64,000 bases of DNA from Desulfolinea sp050305405 (GTDB taxonomy: Bacteria; Chloroflexota; Anaerolineae; Anaerolineales; Villigracilaceae), in the NCBI GenBank assembly GCA_050305405.1, contig JBNLFG010000007.1:1-64000 (forward strand), read 5' to 3'. The notes under the pieces are model-generated. The model was given only the letters and a program-made list of their open reading frames with translations. It searched no databases and was not told the DNA's origin. Numbering within the stretch: the stretch's first letter is position 1; the number at the start of each line of letters is the position of its first letter. The translations under genes and the position numbers were made by a program. This document shows, one piece after another, positions 1-8,096 of this stretch.

Positions 1-587
1 CAGACGGATCGCCACCGGATAAACCGAGAATTGTGCCGCGTTCCACGATCTGGCCTTCCTCGACATAGATCTCGCTGAAGTGCGCCAGCCAGACCTGGTA
101 ATCCCCGTTCTCGATCACCACCAACCGTCCCCAGGGACCGTTCATGCCCGCCCAGACGATCTTGCCACCTAGCACAGAATAGAGCGGCGTGCCGACATCC
201 ACCGGGAAATCAATCCCGGTATGGTCGCTATAGTGTGCGTCATGATAAACGCAACCCAGGAGAGGCTTTTCATATTCCTGCCCCCACTTGGTAAAGGGTC
301 CCTGAATGGGGATGCCAATGATCTCCCCGTCCGGACCAAAATAATCCGCCCATGTGCCTGAGAAGGCGCGCGTCGGATTACCATTGGTTTCATGCCAATT
401 GGGGATATTGTGATTGTCGCTGTCCTGTGGAATATCCAAGAGCCATTGGGTCACGCTCGGTTGCGCCCACTTGGGCAATTGCGGGATGGTGATTCCCACG
501 ATCACCACATAGGCAATCACGAAAAGGATGCCGCATAGAAAAGGCAAGGCAATCACCCCACAGGTGATCTTGAGCAATCCTTTCATG
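1..587 (-). CDS. M23-family peptidase, VirB1-like cell wall hydrolase (3' end cut by window)
   Basis: I translated the minus strand from an ATG at 587 to the window edge; about 195 codons are open. The N-terminus has one hydrophobic segment (residues about 5-32), so the protein is anchored or exported. The second half has the LytM/M23 pattern: HTGIDFPVD gives the H-x3-D zinc ligands and WLAHF carries the downstream H of the usual H-x-H region. Glycyl-glycine type endopeptidases of this family cut peptidoglycan. It is the last visible gene of the leftward transfer operon, so local opening of the wall for a conjugation channel or pilus is the likely job. The C-terminus is missing. Confidence 0.75.
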
Positions 588-592
588 CCTGG

Positions 593-1525
593 CTATAAAA
601 CCTTGCCCATGCGATCCAGCTGGATCATGCCCGCCTGCCCGGACTGCAAGCCCATCGAGGCTTCGATGGACAAACCATTGCGGACCATGCGCATCGAGAG
701 CCAGTAAGAAAGCCCTGAACCCAAAAGTACGGGTAGGAGATAGATGGGGTTTTGGGCATAGAGCCTTCCATTTTCGGGCGTCATCACCGCGATCACCACC
801 AGTACCCCTGGCGGGAAAAGGGCCAGGAAACGCGCCTGCCACTCGATACCCTTTGAGGCAGCGCGTGCCCGTGAAAGCACTTCCACCACCGCTCCCAGGG
901 TCGTGCGTAGGTTAGCGATCAGTGGCGAGATTTCGATGCGTCCTTCAATGGATGCCAGGAGCGATGTGGCGACAATATCTACCGCCGGATTATCCCAGGC
1001 AGTCGTCCATTCCTTCACCGCTTCGGCTGCCTGATCGGTCGCAGCAGTGCGCAGTCTAAGCACGAGGTCTTCCAGCACCAAACGCCCATCGGGTCCCACC
1101 GAACGAGCAGCCCCATCCAGGGCATCCTGCAAGGTACGTCCCTGGGTCAGCAGGGTTTCCACCACAGACAACCCACGCAAAATATCCTTGGCTTGTTGCA
1201 AGCGAAAAGACTGACGCAGGTCGGAGAGTGAACCGGCATAGATCAAGCCACCTGCAACCCCAAACAAAACCGCAGGTACCATGCCCAACGAAAGCCCTGC
1301 TACGAAACCACCGCCCGCCCAGGTCAGGAAGCCAAACAGGATCTGGTTGAGTGCCAAGCCGGTTCCGGTCTGACGCGCCATCTTCTCCAGGTCGATGCGC
1401 TTTTCGGGCGGAGCAACACCCATCTGGCGTGCCATTTGCGCTTCGTTATAGGTGCGTCGCCAGCCCAAAACCAAAGGGATCGCAGAAAGCGCCAATGCGC
1501 CGATAATAGCGAGCAAAACGGCCAT
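593..1525 (-). CDS. TadB-like type II/IV pilus inner-membrane (T2SSF-type) protein
   Basis: A 310-residue protein with an N-terminal membrane helix (residues 2-22), a pair of helices at about 62-100, a long cytoplasmic helical region, and a C-terminal pair of helices (about 236-280). This layout matches the TadB/TadC branch of the T2SSF platform proteins, which sit in the inner membrane and couple the ATPase to pilin assembly. It is six bases upstream of the M23 gene and in the same operon as several small membrane proteins. A second platform-like protein (19495-20373) is encoded elsewhere in the element, which fits the TadB+TadC pair of Tad systems. Assignment rests on topology and composition. 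Confidence 0.6.
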   Translation of the reverse strand: MAVLLAIIGALALSAIPLVLGWRRTYNEAQMARQMGVAPPEKRIDLEKMARQTGTGLALNQILFGFLTWAGGGFVAGLSLGMVPAVLFGVAGGLIYAGSLSDLRQSFRLQQAKDILRGLSVVETLLTQGRTLQDALDGAARSVGPDGRLVLEDLVLRLRTAATDQAAEAVKEWTTAWDNPAVDIVATSLLASIEGRIEISPLIANLRTTLGAVVEVLSRARAASKGIEWQARFLALFPPGVLVVIAVMTPENGRLYAQNPIYLLPVLLGSGLSYWLSMRMVRNGLSIEASMGLQSGQAGMIQLDRMGKVL

Positions 1526-1555
1526 CGTTATTCTCCTTGTGCCCCAGATGGGGTG

Positions 1556-1987
1556 CTAAAACTGCCGTAACCAAAAACTAATTTCTTCCGCGCCGCCGTT
1601 TTGCAGCCAGATCACAAAATACAGCCCGATCACACCCAGCCAGATTGTTACCGCCCAGTAGATATTCGAGCCATCCAGTTGCAAGGCAATTGGGCGAAAT
1701 TGCTGGACAGGGCGTGCAACAGCTATCGGGGATGGTTTCTCCAACTGGTGGTCGCCATGATAGGTATAACGGCGAACTTGCGTTGCGAACTTGATGCGCC
1801 GTTTCAAAAAAACTTCCATCGGCACGCGGTCGGGTCCCATACGCACCAGCGCCAAAGCCATAAAGAAAATCAAGACCACAAAGGCGATCACGCCCTTCAA
1901 CACCAAGCCGAGCGAAGGGATTAGCAAGCAGATCACGGCGGCGATTGCCCCAATGCCCATAATGGTCAAGTCACGGTCGTTAAACAT
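1556..1987 (-). CDS. Small membrane protein, PrgI/VirB3-like
   Basis: A 143-residue protein with two close N-terminal hydrophobic segments (about 9-50), a basic middle (about 60-75, rich in R and K) and a further helix near 108-130. Two adjacent helices followed by a basic cytoplasmic stretch is the look of PrgI/VirB3 proteins that pair with the VirB4 ATPase in type IV secretion. The family match is by layout and position only. It lies between other small membrane genes of the leftward transfer operon, with a TTCTCC-type ribosome site complement upstream of its ATG. Confidence 0.45.
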   Translation of the reverse strand: MFNDRDLTIMGIGAIAAVICLLIPSLGLVLKGVIAFVVLIFFMALALVRMGPDRVPMEVFLKRRIKFATQVRRYTYHGDHQLEKPSPIAVARPVQQFRPIALQLDGSNIYWAVTIWLGVIGLYFVIWLQNGGAEEISFWLRQF

Positions 1988-2004
1988 CTCGAATTATTCT
2001 CCGC

Positions 2005-2322
2005 TCAAAACGGTGGGGCAGGCTTGAAGCTTTCCAATAACTGACCGAGTTGGGGCAGAATCAGGAAACCGATCAAGACCAACACGATCAAGCCCACCAC
2101 ACCCAGAATGGCGTAGGTTGCCATCTTGGAGCCGCCAAATGCCATACCGGCGCTGCCTTGCAGGACGTAATACAAACCGCCCAGCAGCGCCACGACTACG
2201 ATCAACCCGACCAGAAAACCCCAGGCATCGCGCGCCAGGATCAGGATCTGCTCCATGATCGGACCGAAAAGCCCCGGACCATCATCCAGCAAACGCTGGG
2301 GATTAAGACCTAAATAATTCAT
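2005..2322 (-). CDS. Two-helix membrane protein, possibly TrbC/VirB2-type pilin
   Basis: A 105-residue protein with two long hydrophobic helices (about 34-54 and 71-92) separated by a short Gly/Ala-rich loop containing K. Conjugative pilins of the VirB2/TrbC class are two-helix proteins with such a small loop, and they usually sit near VirB3-like genes as here. There is no obvious cleavable leader. It could also be a generic membrane subunit. Preceded by a good AGGAG-like site (TACTCCTG on the plus strand). Confidence 0.4.
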   Translation of the reverse strand: MNYLGLNPQRLLDDGPGLFGPIMEQILILARDAWGFLVGLIVVVALLGGLYYVLQGSAGMAFGGSKMATYAILGVVGLIVLVLIGFLILPQLGQLLESFKPAPPF

Positions 2323-2343
2323 GTCTTTACTCCTGTAAGAAAA

Positions 2344-2826
2344 TCAACATGCCCCTAAAAAGACCGCCGCCGCAGGCACAGCGATACTTGCCAAGAGCAT
2401 CCCAAAGATGGCTTCGGCAATCTCGATCAGGGCAGCCGAGGTATTTGTCGATCCACCCGCCGAGGCGGACAAGACCGCCAAAAAGGTGGATTTCAACATG
2501 CGTAGCCCCGCCAAGCCTGCGATCAGGGAGGCTGAGAAAACGCCTAGGTCATTGATTGGGCCGCATCCTGCTCCACCGGGAATGGCGCTTGCGGTTGCCT
2601 GTACCAGAACAGGAATACCCAGAAAGGCAAAGAGCACCAGCATCAGAACGCCCGTCATGCCCGCAATCGCTTCCCAGACCCACAGGTTCGCCCCGATCAA
2701 GCTGCCCGCTGAAAGACGCAGAATTTGCGCCAGGGCTGCCAGCAAGCCAATCGCCAGTGTCACCACGACCAGCACCTGCCAGGCATCCCGAAAGATGCCT
2801 TGAAGAATATTCGCTACACCGCTCAT
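2344..2826 (-). CDS. Multi-helix membrane protein of the transfer operon
   Basis: A 160-residue, strongly hydrophobic protein with about four to five membrane helices and a Cys-containing loop (AGCGPIN) after residue 80; the protein ends in a Cys. I do not recognise a family. Its ATG directly follows the TAA of the DnaB-like ATPase gene, so the two are translationally close. The position among VirB2/VirB3-like genes suggests a channel component, but this is only context. Confidence 0.45.
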   Translation of the reverse strand: MSGVANILQGIFRDAWQVLVVVTLAIGLLAALAQILRLSAGSLIGANLWVWEAIAGMTGVLMLVLFAFLGIPVLVQATASAIPGGAGCGPINDLGVFSASLIAGLAGLRMLKSTFLAVLSASAGGSTNTSAALIEIAEAIFGMLLASIAVPAAAVFLGAC

Positions 2827-3627
2827 TTATTTGATATGCCCATCATATTCATGCTCCAGCGCAGGGAAGAAACGTTCGCCCCAGAATTGGAGATTCCAGG
2901 TGCGTGTTGGGCCGGTGCGGTCTTTCAGGGTATGCACCACCAGATTGAGACAGCCGCATTTTGCGGGTTCACCTGCACGCGAGACCAGCAAGACCCGATC
3001 CGCTTCATAAGGGACACGTTCATCCCCCAGCAGATGCGCCAGATTGAAGCCTTCTTCGAGAGAGAAACTTTCGGACTTCAAGGCTGCTGCGACGATGATC
3101 GCCCAATTGTGACGCCTGGACATCGCTCGCAAAGCTGCTGCTGCCTCGCCACTGCGCTGTTCAAGTGGGATCATGCCGGTCAGCCCCACCACAGGCATAC
3201 GGTTGAGATAGTCCACCGTCAGTAAAGCGGGTCCCTTTTCAGGGAAATTGTAGGTGTGCAGCAGGACATCTTCCAAACCACGCACCGTATCCCGCCGGTC
3301 ATCCAGCGACAACAAGACCGCATTGCCCGCTTCCGCCAGTTTGTCCTCCAGTGCAAAGGCATTTGCTTGCCCGTGCGGTCCCGCAAGAAATGCCAATGCC
3401 TGTTGGGAGAGACGGAATTTCAATTCTTCTTCGGTATGCTCGTAGCAGCCAATGGCAGCCGGAAAAGCCTGTGTGGAGGCTTCAAAAAGCATCCGCAACA
3501 TCCAACTCGTCTTGCCCACACCAGGGGCAGCCGCAAGCAGAGTCAAGCCGCCGCCCCAAAAGGGCAGTCCGGCAAATTCACCGAAGATTCTGTAGGGAGT
3601 GGGAACACCGATTACACCAGCACGCAT
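2827..3627 (-). CDS. DnaB C-terminal-like RecA-fold ATPase
   Basis: The 266-residue protein corresponds to the C-terminal RecA-like domain of replicative helicase DnaB, without the N-terminal primase-binding domain. Walker A is APGVGKTS (about residue 34), the Walker B region is LLTVDYLN (about 137), and the C-terminus has a KDRTGPT stretch in the place where DnaB helicases have KxRNGPTG with the arginine finger. It is likely a hexameric DNA-dependent ATPase working in element replication or DNA transfer. It is the first gene after the palindromic promoter at 3634-3666 and appears leaderless: the -10 box ends 6 bases before the ATG. Confidence 0.7.
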   Translation of the reverse strand: MRAGVIGVPTPYRIFGEFAGLPFWGGGLTLLAAAPGVGKTSWMLRMLFEASTQAFPAAIGCYEHTEEELKFRLSQQALAFLAGPHGQANAFALEDKLAEAGNAVLLSLDDRRDTVRGLEDVLLHTYNFPEKGPALLTVDYLNRMPVVGLTGMIPLEQRSGEAAAALRAMSRRHNWAIIVAAALKSESFSLEEGFNLAHLLGDERVPYEADRVLLVSRAGEPAKCGCLNLVVHTLKDRTGPTRTWNLQFWGERFFPALEHEYDGHIK

Positions 3628-3633
3628 GGCGGC

Positions 3634-3666
3634 AGTATAGAGGATTTCAAGCAGGGGTACCCCTGC
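3634..3666 (-). promoter_or_regulatory. Palindromic operator and leaderless promoter before the DnaB-like gene
   Basis: A perfect 16-base palindrome, GCAGGGGTACCCCTGC (3651-3666), is followed on the minus strand by a TATACT box (3634-3639). GGTACC lies exactly 16 bases upstream of the box. The ATG starts 6 bases after the box, so transcripts should start at or next to the start codon. The same geometry occurs at 7926-7957 and, with a ribosome site, at 19399-19429. The palindrome occupies the -35 place, so an activator, a repressor or a special sigma factor is expected to bind there. Confidence 0.65.
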
Positions 3667-3677
3667 TAATGCACACG

Positions 3678-4157
3678 CTAAATCAAGGCTGGGACAAGCC
3701 AGTTCAGCAAACTAAAGAGCGCCAAGCCCAAAAACATGCCCGGCAGAGCCGGGGTTAACCCATCATTGGGATGGCGTTTGCGCCACCACCTGCGCCAAAA
3801 CTCCACACCCAAAAGCGTGAATACCAAACCAGCCCAGGGGAAAAGACAGGCAATCCCGCCCAATGCCAGCAGGTCGGCGCGTCCGACAAGGTTGCGCCGC
3901 ACCCCGTAGCCGATCAGGAGCAAGAGCCAGGCAGCCGGGGAAAAGAGACTCGGCAGGACAAGAAAGGCAGGCAGGTTCGGAAAAATCCCCCATGCCACAA
4001 CCAGCACAACCGCAAGAACTTGCAACAGCGAGAGCGGCGCTGAGACAAAGATACTCGCCAAAAAGAAAAGCTCGATCGCAGGCACGAGGCGATAACGCAA
4101 GTCGGCCACACTGAATAAGGCAAAGGAAAGCAACCAGAAGGGAGTCGTTTCCAGCAT
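3678..4157 (-). CDS. Prepilin peptidase (A24/TadV-CpaA-like), first copy
   Basis: A 159-residue polytopic membrane protein. The A24 aspartyl protease pattern is visible: one Asp in VADLRYRLVP after the first helix and a second in GRADLLALGG in the later loop, both near the cytoplasmic face. Such enzymes remove the leader of Flp pilins and pseudopilins. It starts 1 base after the TAG of the VirB6-like gene. A second A24-type protein (6919-7323) is in the same operon, so the two may divide work between pilin and pseudopilins. The -GxGD- of classical enzymes appears here as GRAD, so activity is likely but not certain. Confidence 0.65.
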   Translation of the reverse strand: MLETTPFWLLSFALFSVADLRYRLVPAIELFFLASIFVSAPLSLLQVLAVVLVVAWGIFPNLPAFLVLPSLFSPAAWLLLLIGYGVRRNLVGRADLLALGGIACLFPWAGLVFTLLGVEFWRRWWRKRHPNDGLTPALPGMFLGLALFSLLNWLVPALI

Positions 4158-4158
4158 T

Positions 4159-5976
4159 CTATTTTCCGCTCTGCTCGATCATCGACAATAATTCTGCATC
4201 CACGCCTGCCCGGCTTGCCATTTCCCAAAGCGGTCTATCTGAGCCTTCGATCTCTCCACCCGATTGCAAATAGGTTCTTGCCATCATGCCTACTTCCTGC
4301 GGATATTGGGCGGCGAACCCTTCGGGGGAAAAGCCTGCCGCTTCGATATGGCTGGACAAACCGCCAAAGGCAGACTGGAAAGATTCGGATGAACCACCAA
4401 AACCACGCAGAAGGTCATTGCGTACCTGGGCTGAAGCAGAAAAACCAACATCCGCAGCTTCGGGAGCGGAAGGTGCCTGAGCCATTCCCTGCGATTCGCC
4501 ACGCGGCGCACCACCAAAACCCTCGATGCGGGATTGTAGCTGCTCCTGTCGGGCGGCCATTTCCTGTCCACGCCCCAAGCCATAGGCAACTCTGGCTTGC
4601 CCATGCGCGCCAACTGCATCCAGGGCTGTGCCCAGCTTGTTGAAGCTTTGCGCTTTGGATAAATGTGCCGCTTCTGCACCCAAGCCAGCCGAAGCAGGAG
4701 AACTAAACGAAGAACTCGCCGCGCTGGTCGCAGCTGTTCCTGCCGCCGCCGTGCCCATCCCTGCGCCGGTACTACCACCTGCCGCCGCACCACCTGCTGC
4801 CATGCCGCCCGCCCCGACACCTGCTGCTGCGCCAATCCCACCCGTTGCCGCAGCCAGTGCAGCGGTTGCCACCAAACCCTTCGCCACGCCAAAGGCTTTC
4901 TTTGCCGCTTCGCCGCTGGCGCTCAGGGTCAGCTTTGCCAGAATGCCGGACAGCGAGAGCAAAGCGCCCGTCGCCCCGAAGAGCCATAAGAGACGCACTA
5001 AACTCAAAACCAGACCGCCGTGCGAGAGCGAGCCTGCCACCGAAACCGCAGCCTTGAAGATCCCGCCTGCCACCAAAGGCAGGAGCGAGATCAGAACCAC
5101 GCCCTTCAACCATAATGAACGCAACCAGCGCATCTGGGGGATTACCGCTGCCACAGCCACGCCAGGACCCAAGACTGCCAGCACAAAGAGTGCCGCTTGT
5201 GCAGAGCTAAAAGCAAAGAGCAAGCCCGCCATCGCCAGGATCGCGGCAAAGGTCATCCCGATCCCAATCAGGGATTGAATGAAAACCAAGCCGGGAATCA
5301 CGGAAGTAATATTCAAGAAAGCGGGGGCGGTCATCAGGGTCACAAAGCGGGCGGCCAGAGCAGAGGCTTCCCCGATCGCCCCAACCCGACACATCCACCA
5401 GCCCAGGCGGGCAACCAGATCGAGAAAGGGCCCTGAGAGAACTGCCAACAAGCCTGCCGTAAGCCAATCCCCAACCACCACCATCGGCGTATCGTTCCCG
5501 TCCCCAAGCAGCTTGCTCCAGTGATAAAGAGCCAGGCGTAAGAGAAAAAGGGCCGGGGCAAGCGCGGCAGCAGTTTTCAAGCCTGAACGGGCAACAGCCG
5601 TGAACTGATCCTTTGCCGCAGGCTGTACCAATTCGCCTAAAGATGCGGTCCAACGGCTAACTTCCACCTGGAAATCCTCTTTCTGCGCTTCGGCGGTCTT
5701 TTTAAAAAGATTGCCCAAGGCTTTGGAGATCGTGTCGTCGTGAAAGACAACATGAAAAAAGGTTTGGGCAATGGTTGTTATCACCGATCCGCCGCCTTCT
5801 TCAGGAGGATCATCGGGAGGGTTTTCATCATCTCCCGGTTCATCAGTGCCCATTACGGGCGCGCCAACGCCATTTGCCGAGACATGCGAGATTCTGGTCG
5901 AGACGAGTCCCAACATAACTACTGATAAGGAAATTGCCAACAAGGCAAGTAAGCGGAAGGATTTCTTTGGGTTCAT
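4159..5976 (-). CDS. VirB6/TrbL-like large membrane protein
   Basis: I start at ATG 5976 rather than further upstream because GAGGAAG stands just before it and the upstream gene ends at 5988. The 605-residue protein has a signal-like first helix, a Pro/Asp/Glu-rich linker (about 45-62), then six or more membrane helices (about 140-370), and a long Ala/Gly-rich, low-complexity C-terminus (about 370-605). This is the plan of VirB6/TrbL channel proteins of type IV secretion systems. Position between the Cas4-like gene and a prepilin peptidase, in the transfer operon, agrees. Confidence 0.55.
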   Translation of the reverse strand: MNPKKSFRLLALLAISLSVVMLGLVSTRISHVSANGVGAPVMGTDEPGDDENPPDDPPEEGGGSVITTIAQTFFHVVFHDDTISKALGNLFKKTAEAQKEDFQVEVSRWTASLGELVQPAAKDQFTAVARSGLKTAAALAPALFLLRLALYHWSKLLGDGNDTPMVVVGDWLTAGLLAVLSGPFLDLVARLGWWMCRVGAIGEASALAARFVTLMTAPAFLNITSVIPGLVFIQSLIGIGMTFAAILAMAGLLFAFSSAQAALFVLAVLGPGVAVAAVIPQMRWLRSLWLKGVVLISLLPLVAGGIFKAAVSVAGSLSHGGLVLSLVRLLWLFGATGALLSLSGILAKLTLSASGEAAKKAFGVAKGLVATAALAAATGGIGAAAGVGAGGMAAGGAAAGGSTGAGMGTAAAGTAATSAASSSFSSPASAGLGAEAAHLSKAQSFNKLGTALDAVGAHGQARVAYGLGRGQEMAARQEQLQSRIEGFGGAPRGESQGMAQAPSAPEAADVGFSASAQVRNDLLRGFGGSSESFQSAFGGLSSHIEAAGFSPEGFAAQYPQEVGMMARTYLQSGGEIEGSDRPLWEMASRAGVDAELLSMIEQSGK

Positions 5977-5987
5977 GTCGATCTTCC

Positions 5988-6929
5988 TCATCGGTTCAAC
6001 ATTTTGAGAGAGGCATCGCCAAAGAGCGGCAATTGACGCCCGCGTTTCTTTTGATCCGGATAGCAATTCGTCTGAAAGCCGCACAAGCCACAGGCTTGGG
6101 GGTTGCGGATGGCTTGTAAGGGTAGTATCGGTCTCTGGCTAAGCTGTGTGCCCAGGGGCAAGACCATCTTCAGGAGTTCGTCGGGCGGGAAAGATGCCTT
6201 GAAAAGTTCAGCTTCACCGCTTGTACGCCCCAAACCAAGGACCAGCGGCGGGGTCTTCCAGCGTTTATCCCCGGTGCGATCCGCAGACTGCACCAGCGCA
6301 AAGCGCAGTTGGTCATGTCCGCGACCATCTTCCACGAATAGCCCGATATGGTTGCGCGTCTTTCCGTCGAAATTTTCCCGCCAGACCCAGACGGGAAAAT
6401 AAGCTGCCTTACGCACGCCGGGAGCGCGTAAAGCCAGCCATTCCTTTTCGATCACCAGTTCAACATCCGGTGAGATTTGCATCCTGCTTCGCCAGTCGTA
6501 GAGCAGGAAAGCCCAGACACGGGCATATTCCAGAACGCTTTGCCAACTGCCCATCCTGCGGATACCGACTTGTGAGCCAAGTCGGTGGCTGGGTTCAAAA
6601 CGTCCACCGGGGAAAAGCGGTGAAAGCTCAGGCGACCTCATTGGGTGGTGACTGCGATAGGTGGCAACTTCCCCGATGTACTGCTCAATATCAGGAAGGG
6701 CAGCTTCCCCGATCTCATAATCCAGTAGCGCTTCTTTCAGGGTCTTGCCTGCCGCATAATCTTCCAACACCTGCCAGATCACATCAAAAACAGGTTCAGG
6801 GGTTTCGCCTGCCAACCACCAGCCTGCGGCAGCCGGGCAATAGGCATAGAGCAGGGCAGGCAGGATCGGGTTGCCGCGTGCCTGCTGATTGCGCTCATCG
6901 AGCAGGGCGTGGAAAATATCAGTATGCAT
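5988..6929 (-). CDS. Cas4/AddB-like Fe-S cysteine-motif protein of the transfer operon
   Basis: A 313-residue soluble protein. One cysteine lies near the N-terminus (AYCPAAAGWW, residue 31) and three near the C-terminus (CGLCGFQTNC, C-x2-C-x5-C, about 285-294). One early plus three late cysteines is the Fe-S arrangement of Cas4 and AddB nucleases, and YxxCPxxxxW resembles their N-terminal motif. Between them, IEKEWLALR could mark the nuclease core, but I cannot assign a complete D-ExK set. It overlaps the upstream peptidase gene by 11 bases. No cas1, cas2 or repeat array is near, so a CRISPR role is unlikely; a role in element DNA processing is inference. Confidence 0.45.
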   Translation of the reverse strand: MHTDIFHALLDERNQQARGNPILPALLYAYCPAAAGWWLAGETPEPVFDVIWQVLEDYAAGKTLKEALLDYEIGEAALPDIEQYIGEVATYRSHHPMRSPELSPLFPGGRFEPSHRLGSQVGIRRMGSWQSVLEYARVWAFLLYDWRSRMQISPDVELVIEKEWLALRAPGVRKAAYFPVWVWRENFDGKTRNHIGLFVEDGRGHDQLRFALVQSADRTGDKRWKTPPLVLGLGRTSGEAELFKASFPPDELLKMVLPLGTQLSQRPILPLQAIRNPQACGLCGFQTNCYPDQKKRGRQLPLFGDASLKMLNR

Positions 6930-7323
6930 GGGTTCCCACCAGGATCAGGAGATAGACGACGGCGCGCCAGGCAGCGGGGGTGCGCCTGCCCATGACAGGT
7001 TCACCACGAAACTTACGCCAGAGAAGCTGGACCAGCCCTGTGCTAAAAAACGTAAAGGGCAGCGCCCACAAGGTGATCTCGGTTGCAGGCAAAATAAGCA
7101 GAAGGCCTGCCCAGAGCTTCACGTCACCACCGCCCATCCAGCGTTCTTTCCAGAAAAGCAGCAAGGCTGCCAGAAAGAAGAGCACATACCAGGGTTTGGG
7201 GAGATTGGTAAAAGACCCAATCACGATCAGAGGCAGGGTGACGACATTCGGAATGCGGGCATAGCGAAGGTCATAGAAAGAGATCAGAATCGCAAGTAGC
7301 AACAAAAGCAGAAGGATTTTCAT
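6919..7323 (-). CDS. Prepilin peptidase (A24/TadV-like), second copy
   Basis: Start taken at ATG 7323, which shares ATGA with the TGA of the upstream gene; the longer reading frame upstream is not needed. The 134-residue product begins with a very hydrophobic helix and has the A24 aspartates in SFYDLRYARIPN and MGGGDVKLWAG. The GGGD form is the canonical one, so this copy is more clearly an active peptidase than the one at 3678. TadV/CpaA enzymes process Flp pilin and TadE/F leaders. Confidence 0.75.
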   Translation of the reverse strand: MKILLLLLLLAILISFYDLRYARIPNVVTLPLIVIGSFTNLPKPWYVLFFLAALLLFWKERWMGGGDVKLWAGLLLILPATEITLWALPFTFFSTGLVQLLWRKFRGEPVMGRRTPAAWRAVVYLLILVGTHAY

Positions 7324-7919
7324 CACGGGCTCACCTGATAGTTCCAAAAGGCGGTTGGGACGCCGTTGTAATTGATGTCGGCTGCCAGATCCGTAGACAG
7401 AGTAGGAATATCGGCGGGTGTGATCTTGCCTGAGACAACCTGCGGCTGCCACACATCGCCAACGCGCACGAGATAACTCACTTCCCATTGCCCGACATAA
7501 GGCACACGGTCTTTCCCCCAGGAAATCCATTGATCTTCAAGATAGGGGATCAGGGTATTGGAGATGGCAGGCACGAAGGAAAGGCGGATTTGGACTTGTT
7601 GGAGTTCCAATGGCCCATCATGGTCTTCGTTATGGATCGTTAGGAAATAAGCACGTTCCGATACGGAGCTGATCGGCAATGCTCGCAGCGAGGCAACATT
7701 TTTTTCTGAAATATACAAGCGCGGAAAAGGGAGAAAGAGGGTCGTATCCCAATAAGGTTCACCGACCTGACAGGTTAGCCCTTGCTTGTCCAAAGACAGG
7801 GAAGAGCAGGGATGGGCAGGTAGGGCTTGACCAGCCTGTTCTTGTTCAACAAGATCAGGGGCATACTCAAAGGGCAAAAGGGATAGATAGAGAAAGAGAA
7901 AAATCAGATTGCGTCGCAT
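7323..7919 (-). CDS. Exported protein of unknown function, first gene of a Tad/T4SS operon
   Basis: I choose ATG 7919, giving 198 residues, because a promoter box ends exactly 6 bases upstream and the product then begins with a clean signal peptide (MRRNL followed by about 14 hydrophobic residues). Two cysteines flank the stretch near residues 38-50 and may form a disulphide. The rest looks like beta-rich secreted protein. I do not recognise a family. It overlaps the prepilin peptidase by ATGA, so the whole run 7919 to 3678 is probably one operon. Confidence 0.55.
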   Translation of the reverse strand: MRRNLIFLFLYLSLLPFEYAPDLVEQEQAGQALPAHPCSSLSLDKQGLTCQVGEPYWDTTLFLPFPRLYISEKNVASLRALPISSVSERAYFLTIHNEDHDGPLELQQVQIRLSFVPAISNTLIPYLEDQWISWGKDRVPYVGQWEVSYLVRVGDVWQPQVVSGKITPADIPTLSTDLAADINYNGVPTAFWNYQVSP

Positions 7920-7925
7920 GCAGGC

Positions 7926-7957
7926 ATCATACAACAGCATGCGCAGGGGTACCCCGT
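7926..7957 (-). promoter_or_regulatory. Palindromic operator and leaderless promoter, second instance
   Basis: GGGGTACCCC at 7946-7955 with a TATGAT box on the minus strand at 7926-7931. The 14-base gap between palindrome and box, and the 6-base gap between box and ATG, are identical to the promoter at 3634-3666, although the sequence between differs. This exact conservation of spacing is the main evidence that the site is functional. Confidence 0.65.
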
Positions 7958-8033
7958 GAGATGGACGCAACGTGATGTCCGTTTCTAATTGTCGTTGACT
8001 GCAATGGAATAGGAACGCACAAAACAAGCTATC

Positions 8034-8087
8034 TTGACACATCCTGTTTTATATCGGATAATACACATTAATTGATTATTATTCAAT
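8034..8087 (+). promoter_or_regulatory. Sigma-70-type promoter and possible operator of the AbiE pair
   Basis: TTGACA at 8034-8039 and GATAAT at 8057-8062 are separated by 17 bases, a near-ideal vegetative promoter. Downstream, ATTGA and TCAAT half-sites (8071-8087) form a spaced inverted repeat before the ATG at 8097, which could bind the antitoxin; AbiEi proteins are known to repress their own promoters. Confidence 0.6.
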
Positions 8088-8096
8088 ATAAAAAAG

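Noticed and set aside
5988..6929. Cas4 of a CRISPR adaptation module
   Set aside because: No cas1, cas2 or repeat array in the window; neighbours are secretion genes.
3651..7957. GGGGTACCCC as chance KpnI-type sites
   Set aside because: Identical distance to -10 boxes and start codons at two places, and a third match before the pilin, makes chance unlikely.
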